Below, piece by piece: positions 23,641 to 33,314 of a stretch of DNA of 64,000 nucleotides. The notes under the pieces were generated by a model that ran no database searches, was not told the DNA's origin, and was given only the letters and a program-made list of their open reading frames with translations. Source of the stretch: Bacillus infantis NRRL B-14911 (lineage in GTDB: Bacteria; Bacillota; Bacilli; Bacillales; Cytobacillaceae); NCBI RefSeq assembly GCF_000473245.1, contig NC_022524.1, positions 4,565,501 to 4,629,500 of the forward strand. Reading direction: 5' to 3'. A program made the position numbers and the translations under genes. Each line of letters begins with the position of its first letter. Position 1 is the stretch's first letter.

Positions 23641-25218
23641 ATGTCGAAAAATGCGCCAATTCAGGCTTTTATTACAGGGGGTTTAGATAGCAGCATTATG
23701 GACATCTACTTTGAACAATATGGTCAGCTGAACATCAGGCAGAGATGGGGCAGCCCCAGCCAAAAAATAAATAGCATCAGTTATGATTCCCGCAATGCAG
23801 GCCCTCAATCGGTCTTTGTCTGCATGGGCGGCGAAAATCATGACGGCCATACATTCCTGGAAGAGGCCATTGCAAAGGGCGCAGCTGTCCTTGCAGGCGA
23901 GAATGCTGCCATTCTTGAAGAGTTCAGCAGAAAATTCCCGGAGCTTACTTTTCTCCAGACTGAAGACGCACGGGCTTTCCTTGCCCAATTATCGATTATA
24001 TTCCATGGAAGGATCCATGAAAAAATACATACTGTCGGCATTACCGGCACTAACGGCAAAACGACTGTTGCGGCCTTTGTGAAATCACTGATGACGGCAC
24101 TCGGCATCCCCTCCGGTTCGATTGGCACCAACGGGGTGCTCTCGTCCATGGGCCCGGTCAGCTTTGTCCAGTCCACACCGACTACTCCTGAGGCGAGCGA
24201 CCTGCATGCCATTTTTGCTGATTTCGCCAAGCGCGGAGACCAGCTCGCCGCCATGGAGGTCTCTTCCGTTGCCATTGAGCAGCAGCGGACCGCCGGCATC
24301 AACTTCGATGTGGCTATTCATACGAATCTGTCGCCAGAGCATCTTGAATTCCATAAAACCTTTGAGAATTATAAGCAGGCAAAGCTGAAGCTGTTCCGTC
24401 AGGCGAAGCGGGCCGTCGTAAACCTTGATGACGAAGGGATGGGCGCTGACATCATCAAGGACTTCCAGGGCAGCCTTCTCACCTATAGCCTGAAAAAGGA
24501 TTCTGCTGCCGATGTTAAAGCTTCAAACATCAGAGTGACAAATGATGGGACCAGCTTTGAATTGAAGCTTGGGAATGATTCTTATATCGTTCGGACGCCT
24601 GTGTTTGGCAGCTATAATGTGGCAAACCTCCTTTCGGCCATCTGTACGGCCATGCACCTTGGCTTTACGATCGGACAGATCATTGAGGCCCTCCCGCGCG
24701 TAGAAAATCCGTCAGGGCGCTTTGAAGTGCTGAAGGAATTCGGCCGGAGGAAGATCATCATTGACTACGCGCACACGCCTGTTGCCCTCAAAAGCCTTCT
24801 GAAGGAAGCGAAAAAGCTGCCGCATAAGCGCCTTATTGTCATGATTACCGGAATCGGGATCAGGGATAAAGAGAAAATGCCCCAGATGGCACAAGCTGTC
24901 GAGAATCAGGCGGACCAGGTAATCGTATCGGTCGATCATCCTGGATTCCTCGATCCCTGGGAAGTGGTCGGCCATGTGATGAAAGGCTTCTCCAATCCGC
25001 GCGCCGGGAATATCCTGCAGGAGCCGACGCGAAGAGACGGCGTCCTTGCAGCATTATCTGTCAGCGATGAAGATGATTTAATCCTTCTCACAAGCGGCTG
25101 CATCAATGGTGCCCAGATTGTAAAAGGCGAGAAAATACCTCATTCTGACAAGGAGATTATCCAGGAATTCTTCCGTAATCTTGAAGAAAGTAAAGCACTT
25201 GAACGCTATGAAGCATAA
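23641..25218 (+). CDS. Divergent MurE-like Mur ligase lacking diaminopimelate motifs
   Basis: Mur-ligase-fold protein of 525 aa with the full MurE domain order. The N-terminal uridine-binding-like domain has INSISYDSRNAGPQSVFVCMGG. The ATPase core has GTNGKTT near residue 136, MEVSS, TNLSPEHLEFH and the carbamylatable Lys in YKQAKLKLF. The C-terminal domain follows. The two substrate-recognition motifs of DAP-adding MurE are missing: DNPR is replaced by DHPG (near 430) and GKGHE by GCING (near 485). It therefore probably adds something other than meso-DAP, or acts on another acceptor. It lies outside any mur cluster. The start is uncertain: ATG 23641 lacks a clear ribosome site and ATG 23698 is the alternative. 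Confidence 0.83.
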   Translation: MSKNAPIQAFITGGLDSSIMDIYFEQYGQLNIRQRWGSPSQKINSISYDSRNAGPQSVFVCMGGENHDGHTFLEEAIAKGAAVLAGENAAILEEFSRKFPELTFLQTEDARAFLAQLSIIFHGRIHEKIHTVGITGTNGKTTVAAFVKSLMTALGIPSGSIGTNGVLSSMGPVSFVQSTPTTPEASDLHAIFADFAKRGDQLAAMEVSSVAIEQQRTAGINFDVAIHTNLSPEHLEFHKTFENYKQAKLKLFRQAKRAVVNLDDEGMGADIIKDFQGSLLTYSLKKDSAADVKASNIRVTNDGTSFELKLGNDSYIVRTPVFGSYNVANLLSAICTAMHLGFTIGQIIEALPRVENPSGRFEVLKEFGRRKIIIDYAHTPVALKSLLKEAKKLPHKRLIVMITGIGIRDKEKMPQMAQAVENQADQVIVSVDHPGFLDPWEVVGHVMKGFSNPRAGNILQEPTRRDGVLAALSVSDEDDLILLTSGCINGAQIVKGEKIPHSDKEIIQEFFRNLEESKALERYEA

Positions 25219-25221
25219 GAA

Positions 25222-25250
25222 CGGGCAGGCCGGGGGCTTGCCTGTTTTTT
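25222..25250 (+). terminator. Rho-independent terminator after the MurE-like gene
   Basis: CAGGC and GCCTG arms around a G-rich loop, followed by eight T residues, starting a few bases after the stop codon. Confidence 0.75.
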
Positions 25251-25280
25251 TTGCAAGGCTACAGGAACCCCGAAAACAGC

Positions 25281-25319
25281 AAAAAAGCCGAAAAGCACAT
25301 TCAGTATGCACTTTTCGGC
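25281..25319 (-). terminator. Rho-independent terminator of the S9 peptidase gene
   Basis: On the minus strand, GCCGAAAAGTGC pairs with a matching GTGCTTTTCGGC arm, followed by TTTTTT. It lies 6 nt after the peptidase stop codon. Confidence 0.92.
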
Positions 25320-25325
25320 CAGCCC

Positions 25326-27110
25326 TTAATTAATAAAACCGTCAAAAAACTCCAGCACTTTCCGGTAAACTTTGATTTCGTTGTCTTTCTTGGAAAAGCC
25401 GTGGCCTTCGTCATCCAGGACGAGGTATTCGACTTCCCTCCCCTTCTCCTGAAGCGCAGCTACGATCTTGTCGGATTCTGCTTTGACAACACGGGGGTCT
25501 TTGGCTCCCTGGATGACGAGCATTGGCTTTGTCATTGTATCAAGATAGGTGATCGGCGAGTACTCGATCAGCTTTTCCTTGTCTTTGACCGGATCGCCGA
25601 CCCATTGGTTCATAACAGGCTTCCAGTGCTCAGGAACCGATTCAATGAAGCTGAACAGGTCGCTCGGGCCGAAGATATCGACAACAGCTTTAAAATACTC
25701 AGGATGCCTGCCGTGCAGGAGCAGTGCCATATAACCGCCATAGCTTCCCCCCATCAGCAGGAGCTTCTCCCGGTCTGCATAGCCGTTCTTGATGAGCCAT
25801 TCTAGCCCTTCAACATTATCCAGGCGCGGGCCGTAGCCCCAATCGCCTTCGACCATCTTCATATAAGAGAGCCCGTAGCCTGAGGAGCCCCTGAAATTAG
25901 GTGCAAAGATGCTGTAGCCCCTGTGGACCAGGAACTGGAACAGAGAGCGGAAAGAAGCCCTTTCTGCTGCCTGAGGCCCGCCGTGCGGCCAGAGGATGAC
26001 ATGTCCGTTGCTGTTTCCCTCCTTGGCCCTGAAGAAGAGCGCCTCGATCTCAAGACCGTCGTACGATGGGTAGTGCAGGATTTCAGGTTCAGCCATTTCC
26101 TCTTCACTGACGCCAGGCACAAGATTATTGGTCAGCTGTGTCCATTCACCCTTTGCATATTTATAAAGATTAGGAGGAGTGACTGCAGACCTGCCGAGCA
26201 GGTAAAGGTTTCCGGACTCTGCCACTGACAGCCCGTCGATGGTGCTCGCAGGGAGCTCCAGCTGCTCCGCCTTGCCTTCCTCAAGCCCATAGCGGTAGAG
26301 GTGGTCCTCTGCTCCTTTTTGGCTGCTGATATAGAGCGTGCGGGCCTTTTTATCATATTTCAGCCCTGAAAAGTCTTCCCCATCGAGCGAAAGCATTTTT
26401 GTGAATTCGTTTGTTTCCAGGCTGAATTTAGCTAAATAAGATAAGTCCTCTTTATAGTTGGTGACAAGATAGATATCGTTTTCCGAAGTAAAGACAGCAT
26501 CAGTGACTGTATGCTGCGGCTCTGCCTCAGGCGTCAGCAGAACCTCCTTCTCGCCATCCCAGGCATAGGCAAGCGAGTATGTATTCGCGAACATCCTGCC
26601 AAAGACAAAGCGCTTCTCATCAGGGCTTTTGGCTGTCAGGAAGGTGGCCGCACCCCGGCCGTGAAGCAAGACCTTTTCTTCTCCCGTCTCCATATTATAG
26701 GCGTACGCCTTCAAAAAGGTGGCATCTTCCTTGCTGGACGTATAATAAAGTGTCTTTCCGTCCTTAGAGGCGATCAGTCCCATATGCCGGGCATTTTCTT
26801 GTGTGCGGATAGGCTTTAATTCGCCGCCATTTCTCGGCAGAGCATAGACCTGGCCGTTTTCGTCGCCGTCCGAGTCGATGACAGCAAGCAGGAAGCGCCC
26901 TTCCTTATCATATTCTATCTCCTGGCAGCTTTGGTTCTGGAAGCTTAATGGATAAGGAAACTGGTTTGGCAGATCCATCGCCCATAGATTGTATTTCCCG
27001 TTCAGGTTTGTGCTGAACACCAGCTGCGATTCATCCGGGCTTACAGCAAATGTCTGGATCCCAAAGGTCTGGAAAAAATATTCAACATCCGGTTTGGAAA
27101 AAGTCAGCAT
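25326..27110 (-). CDS. S9 family prolyl oligopeptidase / acylaminoacyl-peptidase-like
   Basis: Serine peptidase of 594 aa. Residues 1-330 form a WD/PD40-type beta-propeller (repeated strands such as AVSPDESQLVFSTNLNGKYNLWAMD). The C-terminal alpha/beta hydrolase has HGGPQAAERASF (oxyanion), the nucleophile in GGSYGGYMALL near residue 447, the Asp in GAKDPRV and the His in DDEGHGF. The propeller restricts access to short peptides, so an intracellular oligopeptidase or acylaminoacyl-peptidase role is expected. No signal peptide. GGGGG lies upstream of ATG 27110. It is a single gene with its own terminator. Confidence 0.9.
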   Translation of the reverse strand: MLTFSKPDVEYFFQTFGIQTFAVSPDESQLVFSTNLNGKYNLWAMDLPNQFPYPLSFQNQSCQEIEYDKEGRFLLAVIDSDGDENGQVYALPRNGGELKPIRTQENARHMGLIASKDGKTLYYTSSKEDATFLKAYAYNMETGEEKVLLHGRGAATFLTAKSPDEKRFVFGRMFANTYSLAYAWDGEKEVLLTPEAEPQHTVTDAVFTSENDIYLVTNYKEDLSYLAKFSLETNEFTKMLSLDGEDFSGLKYDKKARTLYISSQKGAEDHLYRYGLEEGKAEQLELPASTIDGLSVAESGNLYLLGRSAVTPPNLYKYAKGEWTQLTNNLVPGVSEEEMAEPEILHYPSYDGLEIEALFFRAKEGNSNGHVILWPHGGPQAAERASFRSLFQFLVHRGYSIFAPNFRGSSGYGLSYMKMVEGDWGYGPRLDNVEGLEWLIKNGYADREKLLLMGGSYGGYMALLLHGRHPEYFKAVVDIFGPSDLFSFIESVPEHWKPVMNQWVGDPVKDKEKLIEYSPITYLDTMTKPMLVIQGAKDPRVVKAESDKIVAALQEKGREVEYLVLDDEGHGFSKKDNEIKVYRKVLEFFDGFIN

Positions 27111-27267
27111 TCTAGTTTTCCCCCTTCTTCTCTGTTTTTACTAGATTCGGCAGTGATTCTGTATAATAGATTTGCCGGCATCTCTATCCTATTCGGGAAG
27201 AAAGGCCGGAATCCCTATCTTTTTGCAAGAATTTTCTTGAAAATAAGAAAAGAAGGAGGAGTTTTTG

Positions 27268-28167
27268 TTGAAAAATATCAAATTTTATCAGGTGGATGCC
27301 TTTACTGATCAGGCATTTGGCGGCAATCCTGCTGGCGTGGTCCCGGAAGCCGCAATCCTTGAGGAAGAAGAGATGCAGCTGGCTGCGCGGGAATTCAATT
27401 TGTCTGAAACTGCTTTTCTATCTCCTTCCGGCAGCGAAAATGCCGATTTCAGGGTCCGCTATTTTACACCTTCCTGCGAGATTGATTTTTGCGGCCATGC
27501 GACCCTGAGCGCAGCGTGGATCATGGCGTCTGAATTAGATTGGCTCAGGCACAGCAGGGAAATCCGTTTTGAGACCAATATCGGCATTGTGCCGGTTATC
27601 TTCCAAACAGAGGGAGAAAAGCTTGTTTCTGCAGAGATGACTCAAATATCACCGAAAATAAAAGAAATAGAATACAGTCTGGAAGAGCTGTGCCAAATGA
27701 TCGGCGTTTCTTCTGCCGACATTGACGAGCGTTATCCTGTCAGGCTGGGGTATACAGGGAACTGGCATCTGCTTGTCCCCTTGAAGACCAGGGAAGCAAT
27801 CGATCAGGCATCACCACAGTTTGATCTGGTGGAGGAGCATAACCGCCGGCTGGGGATCAGCACGACCCATTTGTTTACTTTTGATGCAAAGGGCATGGAA
27901 TATGACATCTATACAAGGGATTTTGCCCCTGCTGCGGGCATCAGGGAGGATCCTGTCACAGGCTCCGCGAATGGCGCCCTTGCCGGTTATCTAATGCTTG
28001 AGAATATTCTTGAACAGGGAAAAAACCACATGCTGGCCATTGGCCAGGGGCATGCAGCAGGCAGGCCCGGCCTGCTTCAGGCGGGCATCAGCTCTGATGG
28101 GGAAAGCATCAGGATTACAATCGGCGGCAGTGCAGTACCAGTCATCTCCGGAACGCTTGCGTTTTAG
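27268..28167 (+). CDS. PhzF family isomerase-like protein
   Basis: Protein of 299 aa with the duplicated PhzF/diaminopimelate-epimerase-like fold. The N-terminus KFYQVDAFTDQAFGGNPAGVV contains the conserved GNPAGV. The general acid/base Glu is in FNLSETAFL near residue 46, and the second half has DPVTGSANGALAGYL and GQGHAAGRPG. Family members isomerise small metabolites, and phenazine synthesis is not implied here because no other phz genes are present. AAGGAGGA at 27253-27260 fits TTG 27268 better than TTG 27265. It ends 11 nt from the convergent glycosyltransferase gene, with no obvious terminator between. Confidence 0.88.
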   Translation: MKNIKFYQVDAFTDQAFGGNPAGVVPEAAILEEEEMQLAAREFNLSETAFLSPSGSENADFRVRYFTPSCEIDFCGHATLSAAWIMASELDWLRHSREIRFETNIGIVPVIFQTEGEKLVSAEMTQISPKIKEIEYSLEELCQMIGVSSADIDERYPVRLGYTGNWHLLVPLKTREAIDQASPQFDLVEEHNRRLGISTTHLFTFDAKGMEYDIYTRDFAPAAGIREDPVTGSANGALAGYLMLENILEQGKNHMLAIGQGHAAGRPGLLQAGISSDGESIRITIGGSAVPVISGTLAF

Positions 28168-28178
28168 GCATCCTTTTC

Positions 28179-29168
28179 CTAAGCCTGGACTGCCTCCAGG
28201 CCGGAGAAAGCCTTAAGCCTTTCCAGGTCGCCCCGCTTCACAAGGAAAAGGAAGACCCTCATATTGAGAGGCAGAAGCTTTTCCGTTTTATCATCTACCC
28301 AGCTGTTTAAAAATCGGTTCAGTTCACTGAGCCACAGGAATTTTTCATCGAGACTCATTTGAGAGCCGGCAAACAGGATGCTTCTTCCGGTTGTCAGCTC
28401 TTTCTTTAAGTACTTTGCCTTTAACAGATTGCGTTTCTTTTTATTGTCTGCGTATCGGTGGATGACCTTCACCGATTCTTCCAGCGTCTTATAATAGTCC
28501 CTCGGCTGGACCTGGATGACGCTCGCATGCTGCTTATCTTTATGATTGACCACATAATAGCATGGATAATCCGCTACGATTGAAATGCCGCGTGCCAGGA
28601 CATAGGCCTTTACCATGAATGGCTGGTCCTCTGCTGTGCAGATTCCTACCGGGAAGGTAATATCATTTTCAAGCAGAAAGCGGCGGCGGAACATTTTTGT
28701 AGGGCCGATCGCTTCGAGCACATTTGATTCATACACATTGGTGAACGGCTCGTTTGCTGCAAACATTGACTTGGCCACCCATCTCCCATTCACGCCTGTA
28801 AATTTTCCTACAATAATGTCAGAATGATTATCATTCCCCATCTTGTACATCCGCTCCAGCGCCTCCGGACCCAGATAATCATCCGCATCCACGAAAAAGA
28901 TAAACTCTCCCCGGGCTTGTTTCATAATTGTATTGCGCGGGGCGCCCGGCCCTCCTGTATTCTCCTGATGGATGACATTGATGTTCGGATGGGAGCTTGC
29001 ATAGCTGTCCAGCACTTGTCCGGAACTGTCGGTCGACCCGTCATTCACCATGATGATCTCAATGCTCTCCTGTTCCATTGACTGGTTCAGGATTGAATCC
29101 AGGCAGATGCTGATATGATTGGCAGAGTTGTAGACCGGAATCCCGACAGTTACTTTGATTTGGCTCAT
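28179..29168 (-). CDS. Family 2 glycosyltransferase
   Basis: GT-A fold transferase of 329 aa. The N-terminus VGIPVYNSANHISICLDSIL is the nucleotide-sugar site, VNDGSTDSSG carries the second Asp, and FFVDADDYLG is the metal-binding DxD-like motif near residue 95. The catalytic-base region is in CTAEDQPFM. The C-terminal 110 residues are helical and basic with no membrane helix, resembling the trimerisation half of TarS/TarP-like wall teichoic acid transferases. That similarity is only suggestive. The acceptor is unknown. GGGGGAGG precedes ATG 29168. Confidence 0.83.
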   Translation of the reverse strand: MSQIKVTVGIPVYNSANHISICLDSILNQSMEQESIEIIMVNDGSTDSSGQVLDSYASSHPNINVIHQENTGGPGAPRNTIMKQARGEFIFFVDADDYLGPEALERMYKMGNDNHSDIIVGKFTGVNGRWVAKSMFAANEPFTNVYESNVLEAIGPTKMFRRRFLLENDITFPVGICTAEDQPFMVKAYVLARGISIVADYPCYYVVNHKDKQHASVIQVQPRDYYKTLEESVKVIHRYADNKKKRNLLKAKYLKKELTTGRSILFAGSQMSLDEKFLWLSELNRFLNSWVDDKTEKLLPLNMRVFLFLVKRGDLERLKAFSGLEAVQA

Positions 29169-29255
29169 ATGGGCCTCCCCCTTTACTATATATGTATAGT
29201 TTTTTACATCTTTTCCCTGTTAAAGTATTTTTTCAAACAGGAATTTTACGGAAAC

Positions 29256-29279
29256 AAAAAAAACCCGAAAAAAATCGGG
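29256..29279 (-). terminator. Rho-independent terminator of the sulfurtransferase gene
   Basis: On the minus strand, CCCGA-TTTTTT-TCGGG followed by eight T residues, 8 nt after the stop codon. Confidence 0.85.
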
Positions 29280-29286
29280 CTTCTCC

Positions 29287-30186
29287 TTATTCGCTGCCTG
29301 TGACAAGCGGGCATTCTGAATCGCTGGCCCATTCATTCATGGAGCCGTCGTAAACAGCGACATTCTTTTGCCCAAGCTTGTTAAGTATCAAGGCATTCCA
29401 GGTGGCCGCTATTCCGCCTCCACAATAAGTGATGACCTTCTTGCCGGGATCAAGGGCGCCCGTTTTTTCAAATGTCTCCCTAAGAACTTTGTCAGAGAAT
29501 AATTCCTTCGTTTTTTCATTTGCATGAACACCGAAGAACACATTCTTACTCCCGGGTATATGTCCTTTGCGCGGATAGGTCTCCGTTTCGCCCCTGAAAT
29601 CCTCGGGGGACAGGCTATTGATCAGGACGATGCTTTCATCATTCATCGCCTTTTTGACATCCTCTTTCGTAGCGATGAGCTCGTCCCTTCGCTCTCCTGT
29701 AAACACCGCAGCAGGATAATGCCCGGGTTCTGTGGAAATTGGGCGGCCCTCTTCCTTCCACTTGGTCAGCCCTCCATCCAGGACTGCGATATTGTCATAG
29801 CCCTCATAGCGAAGCTGCCAGGCAAGCCTTGAGGCCCAGTAAGCAGCGGCAACAGGGCTTCCGACCAATGCATTGCCCTGGTCATAGATCACCGCATAGG
29901 TGCCGTCCCCTACTCCCAGCCTGCTGATCTGAGCTAAGAACTGTTCCCTTGGAGGAACTGTGAATGGCATCTCTGCTTCCTGATCTGACAATTCATTCAT
30001 CAGGTCGGCAAAGACGGCACCGGGGATATGCCCCCCGTTATATTCATCCCTGCCGGACCAGGCTCCAACCTCACCGCTATCTTCCGGGATTTTCAAAAAA
30101 GCGGTAGCATCAATGATTCTCAGGCTCGGGTCTCCCATCCTTTCGGCCAGCCATTCAGTTGAGACAAATAAAGGAATAGTATCCAT
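29287..30186 (-). CDS. Thiosulfate/3-mercaptopyruvate sulfurtransferase (tandem rhodanese)
   Basis: Protein of 299 aa with two rhodanese domains, the first inactive (about 8-140) and the second catalytic (about 165-295). The active-site Cys is in TYCGGGIAATWNAL near residue 255. The CGGGIAA loop is close to the CGSGVTA/CRxGxxA-type loops of thiosulfate and mercaptopyruvate sulfurtransferases. Other markers are the interdomain YDNIAVLDGGLTKWK and the CAT-box-like GHIPGA. GGGGAG precedes ATG 30186. Whether thiosulfate or mercaptopyruvate is the donor cannot be settled from the loop alone. Confidence 0.9.
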   Translation of the reverse strand: MDTIPLFVSTEWLAERMGDPSLRIIDATAFLKIPEDSGEVGAWSGRDEYNGGHIPGAVFADLMNELSDQEAEMPFTVPPREQFLAQISRLGVGDGTYAVIYDQGNALVGSPVAAAYWASRLAWQLRYEGYDNIAVLDGGLTKWKEEGRPISTEPGHYPAAVFTGERRDELIATKEDVKKAMNDESIVLINSLSPEDFRGETETYPRKGHIPGSKNVFFGVHANEKTKELFSDKVLRETFEKTGALDPGKKVITYCGGGIAATWNALILNKLGQKNVAVYDGSMNEWASDSECPLVTGSE

Positions 30187-30329
30187 AATAGCTCCCCTTT
30201 CTCTTCGTTAGCTTCCTGCATAAGTTTACCCCTGCAGACGGAAGCAAACACATTTATTAAACAGAAAAATGGCCTGTATATGGGCAGAAACTCCTGCTGG
30301 CAAGGGCGCAGCCTGAGTTGTGGAGATAA

Positions 30330-30357
30330 AAAAAGGACCTACTTTTTAGGCAGGTCC
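30330..30357 (-). terminator. Terminator overlapping the stop codon of the small coiled-coil gene
   Basis: GGACCT...AGGTCC hairpin followed by TTTTTTT on the minus strand. The 5' arm contains the last codons and the TAG stop of the 63-aa gene. Confidence 0.82.
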
Positions 30358-30530
30358 AAGGCTTGATAGGCAGTCTGATATTTTCCCCCGTCTGCAACCT
30401 CTGCGTGGTACAAGGCTTTTAGAGCGAAGTTTTTTTCAAGCATATGCTCTTTTTCGAGCTCTTTTAAACGCAGCTGCAGTTCTTTGTTCTGCTTGACCAG
30501 CTGCTTCATTTGCGATTTCAGAAATTTCAT
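30339..30530 (-). CDS. Small coiled-coil protein of unknown function
   Basis: A 63-aa protein, credible because AAAGGAG lies 8 nt before its ATG and a terminator overlaps its stop codon. Residues 1-32 (MKQLVKQNKELQLRLKELEKEH) form a highly charged heptad-like helix suited to coiled-coil dimerisation. The remainder (FALKALYHAEVADGGKYQTAY) is mixed. No family is recognised and neither neighbour suggests a role. It lies in the 420-bp gap between the sulfurtransferase and mglC genes. The 30187-30329 part of that gap shows nothing further. Confidence 0.65.
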   Translation of the reverse strand: MKFLKSQMKQLVKQNKELQLRLKELEKEHMLEKNFALKALYHAEVADGGKYQTAYQALDLPKK

Positions 30531-30607
30531 GGTCTGAGCTCCTTTTGCCGGATATGTCTGGCAAGTATAGCACAGGGTGGCGTAAATGAGAAACGCAGCT
30601 TGGCAGC

Positions 30608-31627
30608 TTATTTCTTTTTCGCATGCTTTCTCATGTCAAAGGCTACAGCGACAATAATAATGGCGCCTTTGACGATGAACTGGATATAAGGGCTGACGCC
30701 AAGGAAAGCGAGTCCGTAGTTGATGATCTGGAAAATCAGTACGCCGGTGATGACGCCCGGCACGGTGCCGATCCCGCCGGACAGGGATACCCCGCCGACC
30801 ACACAGGCCGCAATGGCATCGAGCTCATACATATTTCCTGTATTATTTGTAGCACTTCCTACACGCCCGGCTTCAAGGGTGCCGGAGAATCCGTAGAGAA
30901 GGCCTGCGATCAGGTAGATCAGGATGATATTCCTTGCGACGTTGACGCCTGAAACCTTTGCTGCCTCAGGATTTCCGCCGATTGCGTACATATTTTTCCC
31001 AAGCTGGGTCTTGTTCCAAATCACCCAGATGATGATGGAAACAATAGCCGCATAAATGACAAGGTATGGCAGTTCATACTGGCCGATCGGGATTCCCCGC
31101 TGGGCGAATGTTGTAAAGCTCTGGCTCAGTCCGCCGATCGGCTGGGCACCGTATGGCGGGCGGTCAAAGTAGATCGAAGTGACACCGTATACGCCAATCA
31201 TCATGCCAAGGGTGGCAATGAACGGGGGCACATGGAACTTGGAAACAATAACACCGTTCAGTGCCCCGAACAGGCCTGTAACCGCCATGGCGATCAGAAT
31301 CGGTACGATGATCGGCAGCTCAGCAAGATTCGGGTACATTTTATAAGCATAATCCGAAGCCTGCAGCATCGATGCTGACACAACAGCGGCGAGGCCGACA
31401 AGCCTTCCCGCTGACAGGTCTGTCCCGGCAGTAATCAGAATGCCTGCTACCCCGAGGGCAATGATGATCCTGGATGAAGACTGGCTCAGGATATTGATAA
31501 AGTTCGTGATTGATAGAAAGTCAGGTGACGCGATGATGATCCCGATGACAAGCAGGACCAGAACGACATATATGACATTGTCGACGAGCCACTTGGCTGC
31601 ATCGAATCTTTTTTCCGCTTTGTTCAT
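30608..31627 (-). CDS. mglC: Galactose/methyl-galactoside ABC transporter permease
   Basis: Membrane component of a ribose/galactose-type (CUT2) importer, 339 aa with about 9-10 hydrophobic segments. The family marks are the N-terminal helix VIYVVLVLLVIGIIIASPDFLS, GTDLSAGRLVGLAAVVSA, GNPEAAKVSGVNV (the EAA-like coupling loop) and CVVGGVSLSGGIGTVPGVITG near the C-terminus. It is the last gene of mglBAC, 12 nt after mglA. The length and the order B-A-C match enteric mgl, and galactose is the likely substrate, although other hexoses or pentoses are possible. Confidence 0.9.
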   Translation of the reverse strand: MNKAEKRFDAAKWLVDNVIYVVLVLLVIGIIIASPDFLSITNFINILSQSSSRIIIALGVAGILITAGTDLSAGRLVGLAAVVSASMLQASDYAYKMYPNLAELPIIVPILIAMAVTGLFGALNGVIVSKFHVPPFIATLGMMIGVYGVTSIYFDRPPYGAQPIGGLSQSFTTFAQRGIPIGQYELPYLVIYAAIVSIIIWVIWNKTQLGKNMYAIGGNPEAAKVSGVNVARNIILIYLIAGLLYGFSGTLEAGRVGSATNNTGNMYELDAIAACVVGGVSLSGGIGTVPGVITGVLIFQIINYGLAFLGVSPYIQFIVKGAIIIVAVAFDMRKHAKKK

Positions 31628-31639
31628 GTGTGTTTCCTC

Positions 31640-33143
31640 CTAGTACATCGCAGCGAGCCGCATGATTTCTTCCTGCGAGGCTTCTGCAGTATCCAGTATC
31701 CCAGCCAGCTTCCCGTTGCTCATGACCATGATCCGGTCGCTCACGCCCAGCAGCTCCGGCATTTCGGATGAAATGAAAATGATCCCCTTGCCTTCTGCTG
31801 CCAGTTCGCTGATCAGCTGGTATATTTCAAATTTAGCCCCGACATCGATTCCCCGCGTCGGTTCATCCAGCAGCAGGATTTCAGGCCTTGTGAGGAGCCA
31901 GCGGCCGATGATGACCTTCTGCTGATTCCCTCCGGACAAAGAGCCGATGGAAGTTTTCTGTGACGGTGTCCGGACATTCATAGAATCTATGACCCATTTC
32001 GTATCCTCCGCCACCTTGCCGTCCGAAAGAAAGATGCCTTTTCGGTATTTCTTCAGATTGGCAATGATAGAGTTGAAGCTGATGCTCAATTCCGGGAAGA
32101 TGCCGGTAGATCTTCTTTCCTCTGTAACAAGTGCAAAGCCGTTCTTGATGGCATGCTGCGGTGAATGGTTCTGGACTTCCTTGCCATGAAGCTCAACCTT
32201 TCCTGACTTCACGCCCCTCATGCCGAACAGGGCTTCCACCACCTCGGTCCGCTTTGATCCGACCAGCCCGGCGATGCCAAGGATTTCTCCCTTCCTCAGT
32301 TCGAAGCCGATATCAGAGAAAGAATGCTTTGCTTCTGCTGTGAGGCCGGAAACCTTTAAAATGACCTCTCCCGGCTTGTTCACCTTTTCCGGGAAGCGCT
32401 GTGACAGATCACGTCCGACCATGAGGCGGATGATTTCATCCGTTGTCAGCTCCTCGGCGCTCTTTGTCGCGATATACTGTCCATCGCGCATGATCGTCAC
32501 TTCGTCGGATATCTGGAGGATTTCCTCCATTTTGTGGGATATATAGATGATGGCTACATTTTCGCTTTGCAGCTTTTTAATGATTTTAAATAAATGATTC
32601 ACTTCTTTTTCTGTCAGTGAAGAGGTCGGTTCGTCCATGACAATGATTTTGGACTGATAGGAAACCGCCTTGGCAATTTCAACCATCTGCATCTCCGAGA
32701 CGGAGAGCGAACTTACCTTGCTGGACGGATCAATCCGGATATCCAGGCTTTTAAAAATGGCTGCCGTATCTTCATACATCTTCTTCTCATCAATGAAGAT
32801 GCCTTTCTTCGGGTAGCGGCCAAGCCAGATATTATCCATGACATTCTGCTGGCGCACCTGATTGAGCTCCTGGTGGACCATGGAGACCCCGCTCTCCAGC
32901 GCCTGCTTCGAGCTGGCAAAGGCTACCTCCCGGCCTTCGAGGAGGATCTGTCCCTCGTCCATTGAATAGATGCCGAAAAGGCATTTCATCAAAGTTGATT
33001 TGCCTGCTCCATTTTCCCCCATCAGCGCATGCACTGTCCCTGCCCTTACCTTAAGGGAGACGTTGTTCAGGGCGATGACCCCGGGGAATCTTTTTGTTAG
33101 ATTTTTCATTTCCAGCAGCACTGCTCCGTTTGTTTCCGGCATG
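31640..33143 (-). CDS. mglA: Galactose/methyl-galactoside ABC transporter ATP-binding protein
   Basis: Fused double ATPase of about 501 aa energising the MglBAC importer. The first domain has a full Walker [10 protein letters not shown] and signature [11 protein letters not shown]. The second has a degenerate Walker A (LVGSKRTEV), signature LSGGNQQKV and Walker [13 protein letters not shown], the usual asymmetry of CUT2 ATPases. AGGAGGT lies 6 nt before ATG 33143, so the longer frame to 33172 is rejected. It sits between mglB (171 nt gap) and mglC (12 nt gap). The gap after mglB may hold a processing or attenuation hairpin that lets the binding protein be made in excess. Confidence 0.92.
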
Positions 33144-33314
33144 AGTGCACCTCCTTGCTTGCCCTTCTGCATGTGCCGGCACTGCCTGTTATGGCTGTTT
33201 CAAACTGCCGGCTTATTTTTGGAAAACAATGAGAGACCCGCACAGCAAGCCCCCCATTGTTGGAAAAACTCTTTTTATCTATTGTTCTGCTGCCATCAAA
33301 TTGAGGCGCAGTTC

